A stretch of 64,000 bases of DNA, taken from positions 4,521,234-4,585,233 of the forward strand of contig NC_061806.1 in the NCBI RefSeq assembly GCF_021462225.1, given 5' to 3'. A program made the translations under genes and the position numbers. Position 1 is the stretch's first letter; the number at the start of each line of letters is the position of its first letter. The notes under the pieces are model-generated. The model saw only the letters and a program-made list of their open reading frames with translations. It searched no databases and had not been told where the DNA came from. Positions 20,336 through 30,809 of this stretch are shown here, one piece after another. Source of the stretch: Girardinichthys multiradiatus. Its lineage: Eukaryota > Chordata > Actinopteri > Cyprinodontiformes > Goodeidae.

Positions 20336-23300
20336 ATGGATAACCGAATCCGACTTGCCCTGGATGAAATAAAGAATTTAGTAACTGAGCTTAACGAAAT
20401 CCCTATAGCTGCACATGTTTTAGAGGATGAATCATCTCTTGTTAACAACCACAATGAAGATCAGACTTTTTAAACTTAATCAATCAGGCTATTGAAGAAT
20501 TAAATACACCGTCTCCACCTGACAGTCATCAACATCACACAATGCTGAGCAGCATGGGGGTTATTTCAATCAGGAGATAGCAGTCAGCTCTGATCAAATA
20601 GGACGAGATCCTCCAGCGGTTGATGAACGTGAATGTTTTAATAACCATGAAATAAGGAGACCTTTTAACCAGACGTAACGACGTTGTGCAGCTGGAATTA
20701 GTGGGTGAAAATCTCAATCGTCACATCGCATTTACTGTTACAGATTATGGAAATATGATCCTGCCTGCTTTCGAGGACTTTTTGGACGACTTAGAACAAT
20801 CGAATGCTGATGTACCTGTAGATAATAACCTGGAATTTGTTCTTCAGGTAGTTAATGACCCTGCAGGAGGGTCTAAACGTAAGGCTACAGGAACGTTAGA
20901 CTGTGAACTGATTAATAAGAAAATGCGTCACCTGTATGTTGTAGATAATACTGGTAATCAGTAATGCTTTGCAATCTGCCTCGCACACGTCTCTGACCCT
21001 GAGCTTACTGATGACCGTGCTGTAGAACTAGGGAGGAAATGGCAGGCTCTACTGCTCTGTGTAAATTTGAGACCAGTTTCCCTGATCGTTCAAACCCTCT
21101 GTTTATGCTGTTATTTCAAGGCCATTACTATGAGATAAAAAATCTCAAAGGTTTTATAGGGTGCAGGTATGTCAGTGGGTACTGTTACACCAGCTATGAG
21201 AATACAAACACAAACCATTGTGAAGGTTATTGTTCAGTGTGTCAAACATATAAATGTATGCAAGAAATTAGCAATCCTGTAACCTGTGCAGGCTGTCAAA
21301 GAATCTGTCGTAATTCTTCATGTTTCAGCAGACGCAGGGAACCCCGCAACAAAAATAGTGCTGAAAAACCTATGAGTGACTGTGAGTTGGTAAAACTTTG
21401 TAAAATATGCAAAAGGATATACGTTATTCCAATCAGTAAACCAAATAAACCACACGTGTGTAATGTAAAATGCTGTATTTGCGGTGAAAATGTACCTCCC
21501 GGCCTAGACATTACATGCGATGATCATAAGTGCTACATTCAGCCTTTCAGTGCAATTAATCAGCTTGATGATAAACTGATTTTTTATGATTTTGAATGAT
21601 TCATCAATGAGAGCGGCGTGCACACCCCCTTTCTGGTCTGTGCTAAAACGTTGAAAGGTGATGAATGGCATGCTTATGAGTTAGACTGCACCCAAAAATT
21701 TATTCTCCATTTCAGGAGACCAATGTTCAGAGGTTTCACCTAAATAGCGCACAACGCGCGTGGGTATGACAGCTACCTGATTCTCACACCTATGCTGCAG
21801 TTAGGTATTAAACCTCATCTCATCATGCTAGGAAGTAAAGTTCTCTGTTTAACGACCCTGATTACAGGTTAAAATTCATTGATAGCCTGTCCTTCATGTG
21901 TATGAAGTTGAGTGCCATGCCGAAAGCAAGGGTTTTTTCCCCCACCTATTCTCCTCCGAAGAGCGCCTCCGGTACGTGGGGTCATATCCTGCCCCATCCT
22001 CCTATGCTGTAGAACGCACGAGTCTTCAAGAACAACAGGTGTTTAACAGCTGGTACAGAGAAGCGAGCAAAGGGGTCTTTGACTTTAAGAAAGAAGCTAT
22101 TCGTTATTGTAAAAATGACGTTGAAATTCTTTCTCAAGGCTGCTTAAAATTCAGAGACGAGTTCTTTAAGGAAACAAGTGTGGATCCGTTGGTTGGTAAA
22201 TGCATCACGATAGCATCTGCGTGCATGAAGGTTTTTGTAACCAATTTCCTTCCTCCTAAAACCCTGGCTATCCCCTCACCTCTGGATTACAGACGTAGCT
22301 GCAAAACGTTCTCCAGCGTGTCCATTCAATGGCTTGGATGGATTGCAGACAGCAGAACCATATTTATCGAGCATGCTTTAAATAGGGGTGAAAAGAAAAT
22401 TGGTCCATATTCTGTGGATGGGTATGCAGAGATTAACGGTGTCAAAGTTGCGTTTGAATTTTACGGCTGTTTTTTCCATGGCTATAAAAAGTGTTACATG
22501 CCTCATGACAAGTGTCCGTTGAGAGGGGTCGCATTTGAACAGTTTTACGCCGCGACAGTCGAGAGAAGCAAGGTGCTCCAAACTGTGTATGGCCTTCGTC
22601 TCGAGGTCATCTGGGAGCATGAGTGGACTGAAATGAAAAAAACCCACCCGGGGGTGATCAGCTTTCTTGTGAAAGTTAACGCACCCGAACCGTTATCACC
22701 CCGGGATGCTCTGTATGGTGGACGCACCTAAGCTATGAGACTGAGGTACACAGCGGGGCCGGGTGAAACTACACTATATGGATTACACATCTCTGTACCC
22801 TCATGTAAACGCCAACTGTGTTTTTCCCCTCGGTCACCCCACCATCATATGCAAAGATTTTGATAACCCCAGCAGCTACTTCGGTATAATCAGAGCCCTG
22901 GTCTACCCGCCATGAGGCCTCTTTTTCCCCGTTTTACCTCACAGAACTTCCCAAGGTAAACTTGTGTTCACTTTCTGCCGCACATGCGCTGAAATAAATG
23001 ACCAGTCAGGTCCCTGCATGCATGGTGATCAGGACAGAGCTCTGACGGGTGTGTGGGTGAGTGTAGAGTTTTGTAAAGCGTTGTAGTGTGGTTATCGCCT
23101 TGCTAAAATCACAGAGGTGTGGCATTTTGAAAAGAGCAGTGATACAATCTTCAAAGGGTATATCAACACCTTCCTGAAGGGTAAACAGGAGGCTTCAGGG
23201 TACCCGTCTGAAGCAGTGGATCAGGAGAGCAAATCAAAGTATGTAAGAGACTATAAACTCCATCAGGGTATCCAATTAGACCCTGAAAAATCGAGGTGAA

Positions 23301-23802
23301 CCCTGCCAAAAGGCAGGTGGCAAAACTGTGTTTAAACAGCTTTTGGGGGAAATTTGCGCAAAGAAGTGACCTGTCTCAGACCACAGTCATCACTAACCCT
23401 GATGAATTTTTCAGCTTCATGTTCTCGAGTAAATATAGGGTTAACTACTTCCATTTTTTCAACAATGAAATGTGTGTATTGCAGTGGAATTTCAGTAAAC
23501 GTGTCATCTCTCCACCAAGCAAGGCAAACAATGCAGCATATTGCAGCATTCACCACCGCTTATTCATGTTTAAAACTTCTCAGCAGCATGGAGTAATTGC
23601 AGGACAGATTGATTTATATTGACACGGACAGTTTGATTTATGTGACAAAAAGTGGTGAAACTCCTTTGGAGCTTGGAAATTATCTGGGTGATCTTACTGA
23701 CGAGTTAGATGGTGACACTATTTTGGAGTTTGCATCAACAGGACCCAAGAGTTATGCATATCAAACCAAAATCCAGAAAAAGCTAGTGATACGTGCTAAA
23801 GG
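20336..23802 (+). pseudogene. Maverick protein-primed DNA polymerase B, N-terminal and central part
   Basis: Would replicate the element from protein-bound ends. The proposed start is the ATG at 20336 (MDNRIRLALDE). Exonuclease motifs in order: Exo I FYDFE (ending 21597, then TGA), Exo II HNARGYD (about 21750) and Exo III YCKNDVEI (about 22105). Polymerase motifs: A, MDYTSLYPH (about 22779); B, KRQVAKLCLNSFWGKF (about 23309); C, YIDTDSLIYV (about 23618). A Cys-rich stretch of zinc-binding character lies at 21200-21540 between the N-terminal region and Exo I. The frame is broken many times (near 20473, 20965, 21598, 21720, 22730, 22910 and 23298). The gene is then cut by the Gypsy element at 23803. 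Confidence 0.92.
23798..23802. repeat. Gypsy target-site duplication (5 bp), left
   Basis: AAAGG, repeated at 27890-27894. Confidence 0.9.
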
Positions 23803-24399
23803 TGTCATAATGTTAATGGCCGACTTGACCCACATGCAGAAAAACACAACTAAACAGAGAAGCGTTTAGTAAGAAGTTTTATGTGCAGAACCAGGTACTG
23901 GAAACCGAGGATGCTGAGCGACTGCAAGAGAAAAGCAAATGCAGGTAAGACACCACCAAAGAAACCTTAACAATGTGCTCAATGTGAGAGCTTACGTCCG
24001 GTTGACTTAGGTCCGCCAGGGAGAGAGGTTATGATCCTGGAGGGGCTGTGAGCAACACTGCAACGTTGGAGCAAGGTAGTCCTGAGAGGTTCGGAGGGGG
24101 GTGGACAGGGTTTGCCTGGAGTTATGAAGCAAACATCTGATCCGGCAGCCAGCGGGTAGAAGAGCGAGAATCCAGAATCCACAAACTGTTAGAAGTCTTC
24201 CAGAGATCTCTTAGGAACTAGGCTTTGGTATCCATGAGGAGGCAAAACACTCAGGCGTCGAAGTACTGGCTCGCCTCCTTCTTATAGTCCTCCAGCTGAT
24301 GACACTCATGCGATACACCTGACCACCCAGAACTCAGCTCCTAACGCCCCTACTGGTGGAAAAGGGTTAGTAGCAGGCAAAAATAACCAGGATCTGACA
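23803..24399 (-). repeat. Gypsy 3' LTR (left)
   Basis: 597 bp, starts TGTCATAATG and ends GGATCTGACA on the plus strand. Direct repeat of 27291-27889. Confidence 0.95.
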
Positions 24400-24410
24400 C
24401 CACCTCCCCC

Positions 24411-25173
24411 TCAACAACCGCCTCCGGGCGGTCTAGATGAAGTGACCTGGGATGACCAGAAGTCCTGAATCAGTCTACAGTCCAGGATGAAAGACCGGGG
24501 AACCCAGAGGCGATCCTCGGGACCGTAACCCTCCCAATCCACTAAGAACTGCCACCCCCTTCCTCGTCGACGGGCGGACCGAGTACGCCGGGTGGCCTTG
24601 CAACTCCTGGGCGGGTGGAGGGGGCACGACCGGAGGGCAGAGCATGCTGGACTGGACAGACTTAATCTGAGATACATGAAACACAGGATGGACCCGGAAA
24701 CTAGGGGGCAAACGTAGACGTACCGATGAAGGGTTAACCACAGAATCTATAACATATGGGCCGATGAACCTGGGAGATAGCTTCCGGGACAGAGACTTGA
24801 GCGGAACAGTCCGTGTAGACAGCCACACCTGCTGACCCGGGCGATAGGTAGGAGCAGGGATCCGTCGCCTGTCGACGTAGCGTTTGTTGGCTGCAGCGGA
24901 CCGCTGAAGGGCCTTGGTGGTAGACGTCCAGATCCATCTGCATCGCCGGACGTTTTGTCGTACGGAGGTAACAGCGATCTCCTTCTCATCAGCAGGAAAC
25001 AGGGGTGGTTGATACCCCAGCGAAACTTCAAATGGGGATAAACTGGTGGCAGTGGAGACATGTGAATTGTGTGAGTACTCAATCCAGGGCAGGTAGTCGC
25101 TCCAATCAGTAGGGCTGGAGGATGCTACGCAGCGTAGCGCTGCTTCCATCTCCAAGTCTCTCCACTTGGCCAT
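24411..25173 (-). pseudogene. Gypsy integrase C-terminal region and chromodomain
   Basis: Read leftward: the integrase tail (LPWIEYSHNSHVSTATSLSP, FEVSLGYQPPLFP), the GPY/F-type segment ([21 protein letters not shown]), then a chromodomain ([20 protein letters not shown]) in an adjacent frame at about 24530-24470. Chromodomains of this class steer integration toward marked chromatin. The frame moves at about 25110-25170 relative to the integrase core, and again before the chromodomain. Confidence 0.85.
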
Positions 25174-26089
25174 TGGTCTGTGGGTGATGACCGGAAGTTA
25201 GAGAGACGGTGGCCCCCAGCGCTGCACAAAACTCCTTCCACACCTGGGCGTTGAACTGGGGCCCACGGTCCGACAGCACGTCCTGGGGGATTCCATGCAA
25301 ACGGAATACGTGCTTGACCATAAGCTTGGCAATCTGGAAAGCGGAAGGCAGTCTCCTGAGAGGTACAAGATGGCAGGCTTTAGAAAATCTGTCCACAATA
25401 GTCATGATAGTAGTCATACCGTGAGAGTTTGGAAGGCCAGTGACAAAATCCACAGCGATGTGGGACCAAGGTCGAGGAGGAACGTCCAACGGTTGCAGGA
25501 GGCCAGGGGGTGGCCGATTAGATGTCTTGTTACGAGCACAGGTTCTACAGGCTGAAACATAATCCCTAATGTCTCGGTGTAAAGTGGGCCACCAAAAGCG
25601 TCTAGACAGGGCAGTGATGGTCCGATTAGCTCCTGGGTGGACGGCGAACCTTGAAGCATGAAACCAGGTAATGAGCCGGGACCGAACAGCGCTGGGAACA
25701 TACATCCGGTTAGGTGGTCCAGTTCCTGGCCCCGGGTCAGCGAGGAGGGCCTGCCGCACGCTGTCCTCAATCTCCCAGGTAACGGCTCCAATAGTGCAGC
25801 TAGGAGGCAGGATAGGCGCAGCTAGCTTCTCAGTTTCATTAGTGGAGAACTGTCGTGACAGGGTATCTGGCTTGGTGTTTCTGGTACCGGGTCTGTAAGA
25901 GATCAATAAATTAAAGCGAGAAAAGAATAATGACCAACGTGATTGTCTAGGTTTTAACCGTTTTGCTGATTGGATGTAAGACAAATTTCTATGGTCGGTC
26001 CAGACCAGCACTGGATGTTCAGCGCCCTCCAACCAGTGCCGCCACTCCTCCAGAGCGAGCTTAATAGCTAGGAGCTCTCTGTCACCCAC
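25106..26089 (-). pseudogene. Gypsy RNase H and integrase core
   Basis: Starts in RNase H ([31 protein letters not shown]). It continues to the zinc-binding HHCC domain ([20 protein letters not shown], then CRTCARN) and the DDE core: VDFVTGLP with the first Asp, [12 protein letters not shown] with the second, and QVERLG for the Glu region. It is separated from RT by a stop just upstream (about 26090), where the expected Asn-Tyr of the RNase H start is lost. Confidence 0.9.
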
Positions 26090-26092
26090 ATC

Positions 26093-27061
26093 TTAGCTCC
26101 TTTCTGCCACATATAAGCGGCGAGAGAAAAAGGCACACGGATGAAGCCTTGAGTCAAGGTCCTGGCGTTGGGAGAGCACCGCTCCCTCCCCGGTGTCCGA
26201 AGCATCCACCTCCAGAATGAACTGTTTCGCTGAATCAGGGTGAACGAGCACTGGAGCATGGGTGAACTTGTCTTTTAAGGTGCTGAATGCGTTGTCTGCC
26301 TCCGGAGTCCAAACGAACGGCACCTTAGAGGAAGTCAGGGCTGTGAGGGGGCTGGCCGTCTGACTGTAGTTCATAATAAATTTTCTATAAAAATTGGCAA
26401 AGACCAGAAACCATTGTAATTCCTTCCGAGTGGTAGGGATAGGCCAGTCCTCCACCGCCTTAATCTTGCTGGGGTCAGCGCGAACCTGCCCACCCTCGAG
26501 GACGAAACCCAGAAAACTGATGGATGACAGGTGGAATTCGCACTTCTCTGCCTTCACAAACAGCTGATTTTCCAGGAGGCGCTGAAGGACTAGACAAACG
26601 TGCCGGCGATGCTCTGTAGGAGTCTTTGAATTAACCAAAATGTCATCAAGATAAACAAAAACGAATAGATTCGGGAAGTCCCTTAATACATCGTTTACAA
26701 GAGCATGGAACACAGCGGGTGCATTACATAGTCCAAACGGCATCATCAGGTACTCATAGTGTCCGGGTGGAGTCTTAAAAGCCGTCTTCCACTCATCTCC
26801 CTAGCGGATTCGGACCAAGTGGTATGCGTTCCTAAGATCGAGTTTAGTAAAGATTGTGACACCATAAACTGGTTCAAAGGCCGATGAAAGAAGGGGTAAA
26901 GGGTACTTGTTCTTTATCGTGATGGTGTTTAATCCCCTATAATCTATACACGGGCGGAGAGACCCATCTTTCTTCCCAACAAAGAAAAACCCAGCTCCCA
27001 ATGGGGATGAAGATGGTCGGATTATTCCTGAGGCTAATGATTCGTTTATATAATTCTCCAT
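26093..27061 (-). pseudogene. Gypsy reverse transcriptase
   Basis: Copies the element RNA. It begins at [20 protein letters not shown] and runs through [16 protein letters not shown] and [20 protein letters not shown] stop (about 26801-26803) interrupts, then the same frame resumes with [13 protein letters not shown] and the catalytic VYLDD, then [11 protein letters not shown]. The one nonsense codon and the terminal stop at 26093 are the visible lesions. Confidence 0.92.
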
Positions 27062-27084
27062 GCGGAAGTCGCTGCGCTACTGGA

Positions 27085-27300
27085 GGCTCCGCAGCGGCCC
27101 CCGGTGGTGCTGTGGGTCTAACACTCAGGGTGTGCTGCATGAGTGCCGTCATCTCCCCCAGCTGTTGACTAACTTGTCGCTGCTGTTCTAGGATCGAACT
27201 GAGGGTTGAGTCATGGACCTGGATCGTTTGGCCGTGTTCCGAAACGGTTCTCTGTAGTTTTTCTGCTGGGTCCGGCTGGCCTGAGTGTTCTGTCATAATG
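27085..27300 (-). pseudogene. Gypsy gag N-terminal remnant
   Basis: About 70 codons from an ATG overlapping the LTR end (MTEHSGQPDPAEKL...), with the heptad-like block LSSILEQQRQVSQQLGEMTA typical of fish Gypsy gag starts. It ends abruptly at about 27080, where the RT fingers sequence ([10 protein letters not shown] region) begins. This marks a deletion of the rest of gag and the protease. Confidence 0.75.
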
Positions 27301-27889
27301 TTAATGGCCGACTTGACCCACATGCAGAAAAACACAACTAAACAGAGAAGCCTTTAGTAAGAAGTTTTATTTGCAGAACCAGGTACTGGAAACCGAGGAT
27401 GCTGAGCAACTGCAAGAGAAAAGCAAATGCAGGTAAGACACCACCAAAGAAACCTTAACAATGTGCTCTATGTGAGAGCTTACGAGTTAGTTGAGTTAGG
27501 TCCGCCAGGGAGAGAGGTTATGATCCTGGAGGGGCTGTGAGCAACACTGCAACGTTGGAACAAGGTAGTCCTGACAGGTTCGGAGGGGGGTGGACAGGGT
27601 TCGCCTGGAGTTATGAAGCAAACATCTGATCCGGCAGCCAGCGGGTAGAAGAGCGAGAATCCAGAATCCATAAACTGTTAGAAGTCTTCCAGAGATCTCT
27701 TAGGAACTAGGCTTTGGTATCCATGAGGAGGCAAAACACTCAGGCGTCAAAGTACTGGCTCGCCTCCTTCTTATAGTCCTCCAGCTGATGACACTCATGC
27801 GATACACCTGACCACCCAGAACTCAGCTCCTAATGCCCCTACTGGTGGAAAAGGGTTAGTAGCAGGCAAAAAATAACCAGGATCTGACA
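27291..27889 (-). repeat. Gypsy 5' LTR (right)
   Basis: 599 bp, TG...CA, followed by AAAGG. Confidence 0.95.
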
Positions 27890-28129
27890 AAAGGCATCAC
27901 TCAGACGCATGAATGCATTGAGAGGGTCAATTTGGACAGTATCAAAGGGCTGGTCGAGGGCTACTTACAGAGGTCAAGTGAGGGTGTCATTGAAATTCCT
28001 CACCACACGATCAAGAAGGATAAAAAGAGATTCCGTTTAATAAACGCAACATTTCTTAAAAGGTTTCTATTGGTCTATGATAAGAGACGTCTTTTTTCTG
28101 ACGGGACAACTCTGCCTTTTGGTTATTAG
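27890..28129 (+). pseudogene. Maverick DNA polymerase B, C-terminal part
   Basis: Resumes after the Gypsy insertion in one open frame (GITQTHECIERVNLDSIKGL ... TTLPFGY, then TAG). It joins the left part at the RAKG codons interrupted at 23802. This is the thumb/C-terminal region usual for Maverick polymerases, ending 50 bases before the ATPase ATG. Confidence 0.85.
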
Positions 28130-28179
28130 AGCTTAAGAAGAAGAAGAAAAAATAAATAATAATAATAAAAAAAAGTTCC

Positions 28180-28850
28180 ATGGATTTACAGGAGATTGAT
28201 TTTGATCCTAGATTTAGAGCACCTTTCTCATGTTTGATTGTTGGACCCAGCGGCTGCGGGAAAACTTTCTTTGTAAAAAGTATTTTACAAAATTGTAATC
28301 ATGTCATGGATGTTGCACCTGAAAATATTGCATGGATTTACACTTCTTTTCAACCCATGTATGCTGAATTGCAGAAGATGACTAAAAATATTACCTTTGT
28401 GGAAGGATTGCCTCATTATTTTGAAGATGAAAACCTGTTTCCTCCTGATCAGAATCATCTGATCATTCTAGACGATGTTATTGCCCAAGCCTCAGATGAT
28501 GAAAACGTGATGAAAGTCTTCACCCAGTTTCGTCACCATCGTAATATGAGCGTCATGATGTTGACTCAGAATGTTTTTCATCAGGGAAAGTTCAGTCGCA
28601 CCATCACCCTGAACGCTAATATACGGTGTTGTTTAAAAACCCGAAAGATAAACTCCAGCTGAATATACTGGCCCGCCAAATGTTTCCATCTCAAAAGGGT
28701 CTCTTCTTGGAGAGTTTTGAAGATGAGACAAGAGATGCTCATGGATATTTAATCATCGATTTTACGCCTACCTGCCCAGAACATTTCAGACTGAGAACGG
28801 GCATATTTCCTCACCAGTGGCCTGCTGTGTACGTACCCAAAACAAAGTAA
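28180..28850 (+). pseudogene. Maverick packaging ATPase (FtsK/HerA type), frameshifted
   Basis: Would power DNA packaging into capsids. Walker A is GPSGCGKT (residues 22-29), Walker B is LIILDD (94-99), and a sensor-like LTQNVFHQGKFSRTI follows. The first frame runs 160 codons to 28662. The conserved continuation (LFKNPKDKLQ ... PAVYVPKTK) is in another frame from about 28626 to 28850. A small indel near 28625-28640 therefore breaks the gene. The combined length of about 222 aa fits the family. It lies between PolB and the pX-like ORF on the same strand. Confidence 0.92.
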
Positions 28851-28857
28851 GTCATCA

Positions 28858-29198
28858 TGTCTGCACGTATAAAAAGGAATGCCCCGTTATTCAGAGCTTT
28901 GTACCAAGCCAGTCCACAGAAATGCTAAGATATTTTCGCACACTGCTCTCCCAACTTTCTTCCGGCTCTGTGTGAGATTGCTCTGAATATTTTATAAGGT
29001 AACATTAAACTATCACCCTCTCAACACCGACAATTGAAGAAACAAAGAAAAATCATCAGATTGTTGGGTGATAAAAGAACCGGTATCAAGCGTAAGCAGT
29101 TGGCTCTTAAAAGTCAAGGAGGTGGTTTTATTCTCCCAATCCTAACGGCTCTTGCTCCCTTGATCGGTGATCTAGTGGGTGGAATCATCAGGAGATAA
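28858..29198 (+). pseudogene. Small basic/hydrophobic pX-like protein
   Basis: About 110 codons with in-frame stops: MSARIKRNAPLFRAL..., then EIALNIL, a stop, GNIKLSPSQHRQLKKQRK, a Lys/Arg-rich stretch (RTGIKRKQLALKSQ) and a glycine-led hydrophobic end (GGGFILPILTALAPLIGDLV). This layout (basic body, GGF-hydrophobic tail) is what I recall for adenovirus pX-like proteins in Mavericks and adintoviruses. A stop after PQKC and a TAA before GNIK mark decay. Its TAA overlaps the next ATG (TAATG). Confidence 0.65.
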
Positions 29199-30016
29199 TG
29201 TCTCTCAGAACATCGCAGAAGATGCTTCTCATTTCCCCTCATCAATTCAAGCGTCTGACCCAGTCAGATACATCCATCCGACAGACGGCGGAGGAGAATT
29301 TGGATGCTGAAATGAGAGCAATATTAAATGAGCCCGGTTTGACTTCTTATGGAAAAATCAAGAAATATGATGCACTTTTGCAGAGGTATCTGACTCTACT
29401 CAAGCAAGGTGTGAAAGAAGAACAGCGGGTGAGTTTGACGCTGCACCGTGACACATCAAGCGAGGTTCCTGAGCATGAGCGGTCCCAAGAAAAACAAGGC
29501 ACGGGGCAGGACGAGGCCCCTAAGAATCAGGTTGTTATGGATGTACTGAAAAGCCTACCGAAGCATAACCGTAAAAATGCCGAGTACTTTTTGAAGAAAT
29601 TATCCGAAAGAAGTGAGAGTTGGACTTTGCGAGGAGAATTTGTATTTAAAGGAAATGTTGTAAAGGGGTCCCACATGATTGACTTGTTGAAAAATCTCAT
29701 GCTTCCGTTTAAAAAATCTGGAGCACCGCTACCCCGAGTATGGTCAGACTTTCTACATACCTTGTCAGAGGTAAACATCCCCATATCTTCAGTCATTAAC
29801 CCTTATGCTTATGATAAATATAGACTGTTCAAAACAGAGGGAGAGGGTACACCACCCAGCGTTAAGCAGAGAAGAACAAAAAGAAGAAGGCAGATAACTC
29901 TTTCTCCCCATTGGTCGAGATCCGAGCTGGAAGATCCAAAACATGCTGATGGTAAGTCAAAAAAGTCTCTTCGTAAGACGACATTACCACCCCGATGGAT
30001 TACATTTTCACCATAA
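29198..30016 (+). CDS. Maverick protein of unknown function, 272 aa
   Basis: An intact ORF starting at the ATG that shares bases with the stop of the pX-like ORF (TAATG, 29196-29200). It begins MSLRTSQKMLLISPHQFKRL, with a helical N-terminus (residues 20-75) and a variable charged linker (80-110). A conserved-looking core follows at about 110-205 (VMDVLKSLPKHNRKNAEYFL, GEFVFKGNVVKGSHMIDLLK, then PRVWSDFL and VNIPISSVINPY). The tail is very basic (KQRRTKRRRQITLSP, KKSLRKTTLPPRW). I recall this core as recurrent in animal Mavericks without a known function. The basic tail suggests DNA or RNA binding. It is the last gene of the rightward arm. Confidence 0.8.
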   Translation: MSLRTSQKMLLISPHQFKRLTQSDTSIRQTAEENLDAEMRAILNEPGLTSYGKIKKYDALLQRYLTLLKQGVKEEQRVSLTLHRDTSSEVPEHERSQEKQGTGQDEAPKNQVVMDVLKSLPKHNRKNAEYFLKKLSERSESWTLRGEFVFKGNVVKGSHMIDLLKNLMLPFKKSGAPLPRVWSDFLHTLSEVNIPISSVINPYAYDKYRLFKTEGEGTPPSVKQRRTKRRRQITLSPHWSRSELEDPKHADGKSKKSLRKTTLPPRWITFSP

Positions 30017-30049
30017 ACCGTTATAAGAAAATGAAACATGTAGCCTATT

Positions 30050-30075
30050 TCCTTTATTCAATAAAATATTTATTG
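30050..30075. terminator. Bidirectional polyadenylation site between the converging arms
   Basis: AATAAA on the plus strand at 30060-30065, and on the minus strand as TTTATT at 30053-30058 and 30069-30074. The site sits between the last rightward gene (ends 30016) and the last leftward gene (ends 30185). Confidence 0.65.
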
Positions 30076-30184
30076 ATTATATTTTCAAGTCTAGCTTCGT
30101 TCTCTACTTCACACACTAACATATGATGTCATTACACAAATAGTAAATCATAAGAAAAAACAAACAATAAAAACAAAAGACAAT

Positions 30185-30727
30185 TTAAATTCCATAATAA
30201 TCCAGAAACATCTCCAAAGAGCATGTTCCGTGAGTATAAAATGTACAACTTTGATTAATGACACATTTCTGATATATTTTCACAAAGTTAGATACCATTA
30301 AATCATTCTTAATCACATCTCCGGTGTATTTTGACAACACTTGCTGCAGTGATAATCCGCACGCTCTATGACATAGATAAAAAATGCAATGGTGACCGCA
30401 CACAGTGGATAGAGTGTTTTGAAGCTGATTATTATGATACAATATTTTTGAGGATCTGTCTTCTAAAAATGTTACGATGCTTGACGGGTAGAACTCGAAA
30501 TCCGGAGAGAATCCATAAGAGTCAAAAAAGCTGGATTGACCATTCTCATCCAAAGTCAGAGCTAACCAGTGTTCTCCAGGCATGTTTGAAGGAAGTGTGT
30601 TCACAATAAAGTAGGCCGACCCTGAGAATTTGTCAGCTAGCAGTGGCAGCTGATCACACGCCCACACACCGCAAAACAAATCTCCCAGCAGATGATGCAG
30701 CAGGTTCTCAATTTCATGATTATTCAA
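30185..30727 (-). CDS. Adenain-like cysteine protease, start codon apparently lost
   Basis: Would mature capsid proteins. The Ulp1/adenain residues are visible: His53 (GEHW), Asp69 (FFDSYG), Gln103 and Cys110 (TVCGHHC). The seven-residue Gln-Cys spacing is as in adenovirus protease. The frame is open for 180 codons, a normal length, but it begins with TTG where ATG is expected (TTGAATAATCATG). The next in-frame Met is at residue 49, too late for a working enzyme. An A-to-T change at the start codon is the simplest explanation. It follows the capsid gene closely on the same strand. Confidence 0.9.
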   Translation of the reverse strand: MNNHEIENLLHHLLGDLFCGVWACDQLPLLADKFSGSAYFIVNTLPSNMPGEHWLALTLDENGQSSFFDSYGFSPDFEFYPSSIVTFLEDRSSKILYHNNQLQNTLSTVCGHHCIFYLCHRACGLSLQQVLSKYTGDVIKNDLMVSNFVKIYQKCVINQSCTFYTHGTCSLEMFLDYYGI

Positions 30728-30809
30728 GTCTGATTAGATTAATAATAATCCACCAGCACACGCCTCTTTGAATCAATCTCTAAAATAGAGTAATAACCAG
30801 CGTAGATGA

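Larger units (their letters stand above)
23803..27889 (-). mobile_element. Ty3/Gypsy chromodomain retrotransposon nested in PolB
   Basis: LTRs of 597 and 599 bp (23803-24399, 27291-27889) with TG...CA ends and a 5-bp TSD AAAGG. Coding is on the minus strand: short gag remnant, RT, RNase H, integrase and a C-terminal chromodomain, the chromovirus order. The LTRs are nearly identical by eye, so the insertion looks fairly recent. An internal deletion removes most of gag, the protease and the start of RT. Frame lesions occur in pol. Confidence 0.95.
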
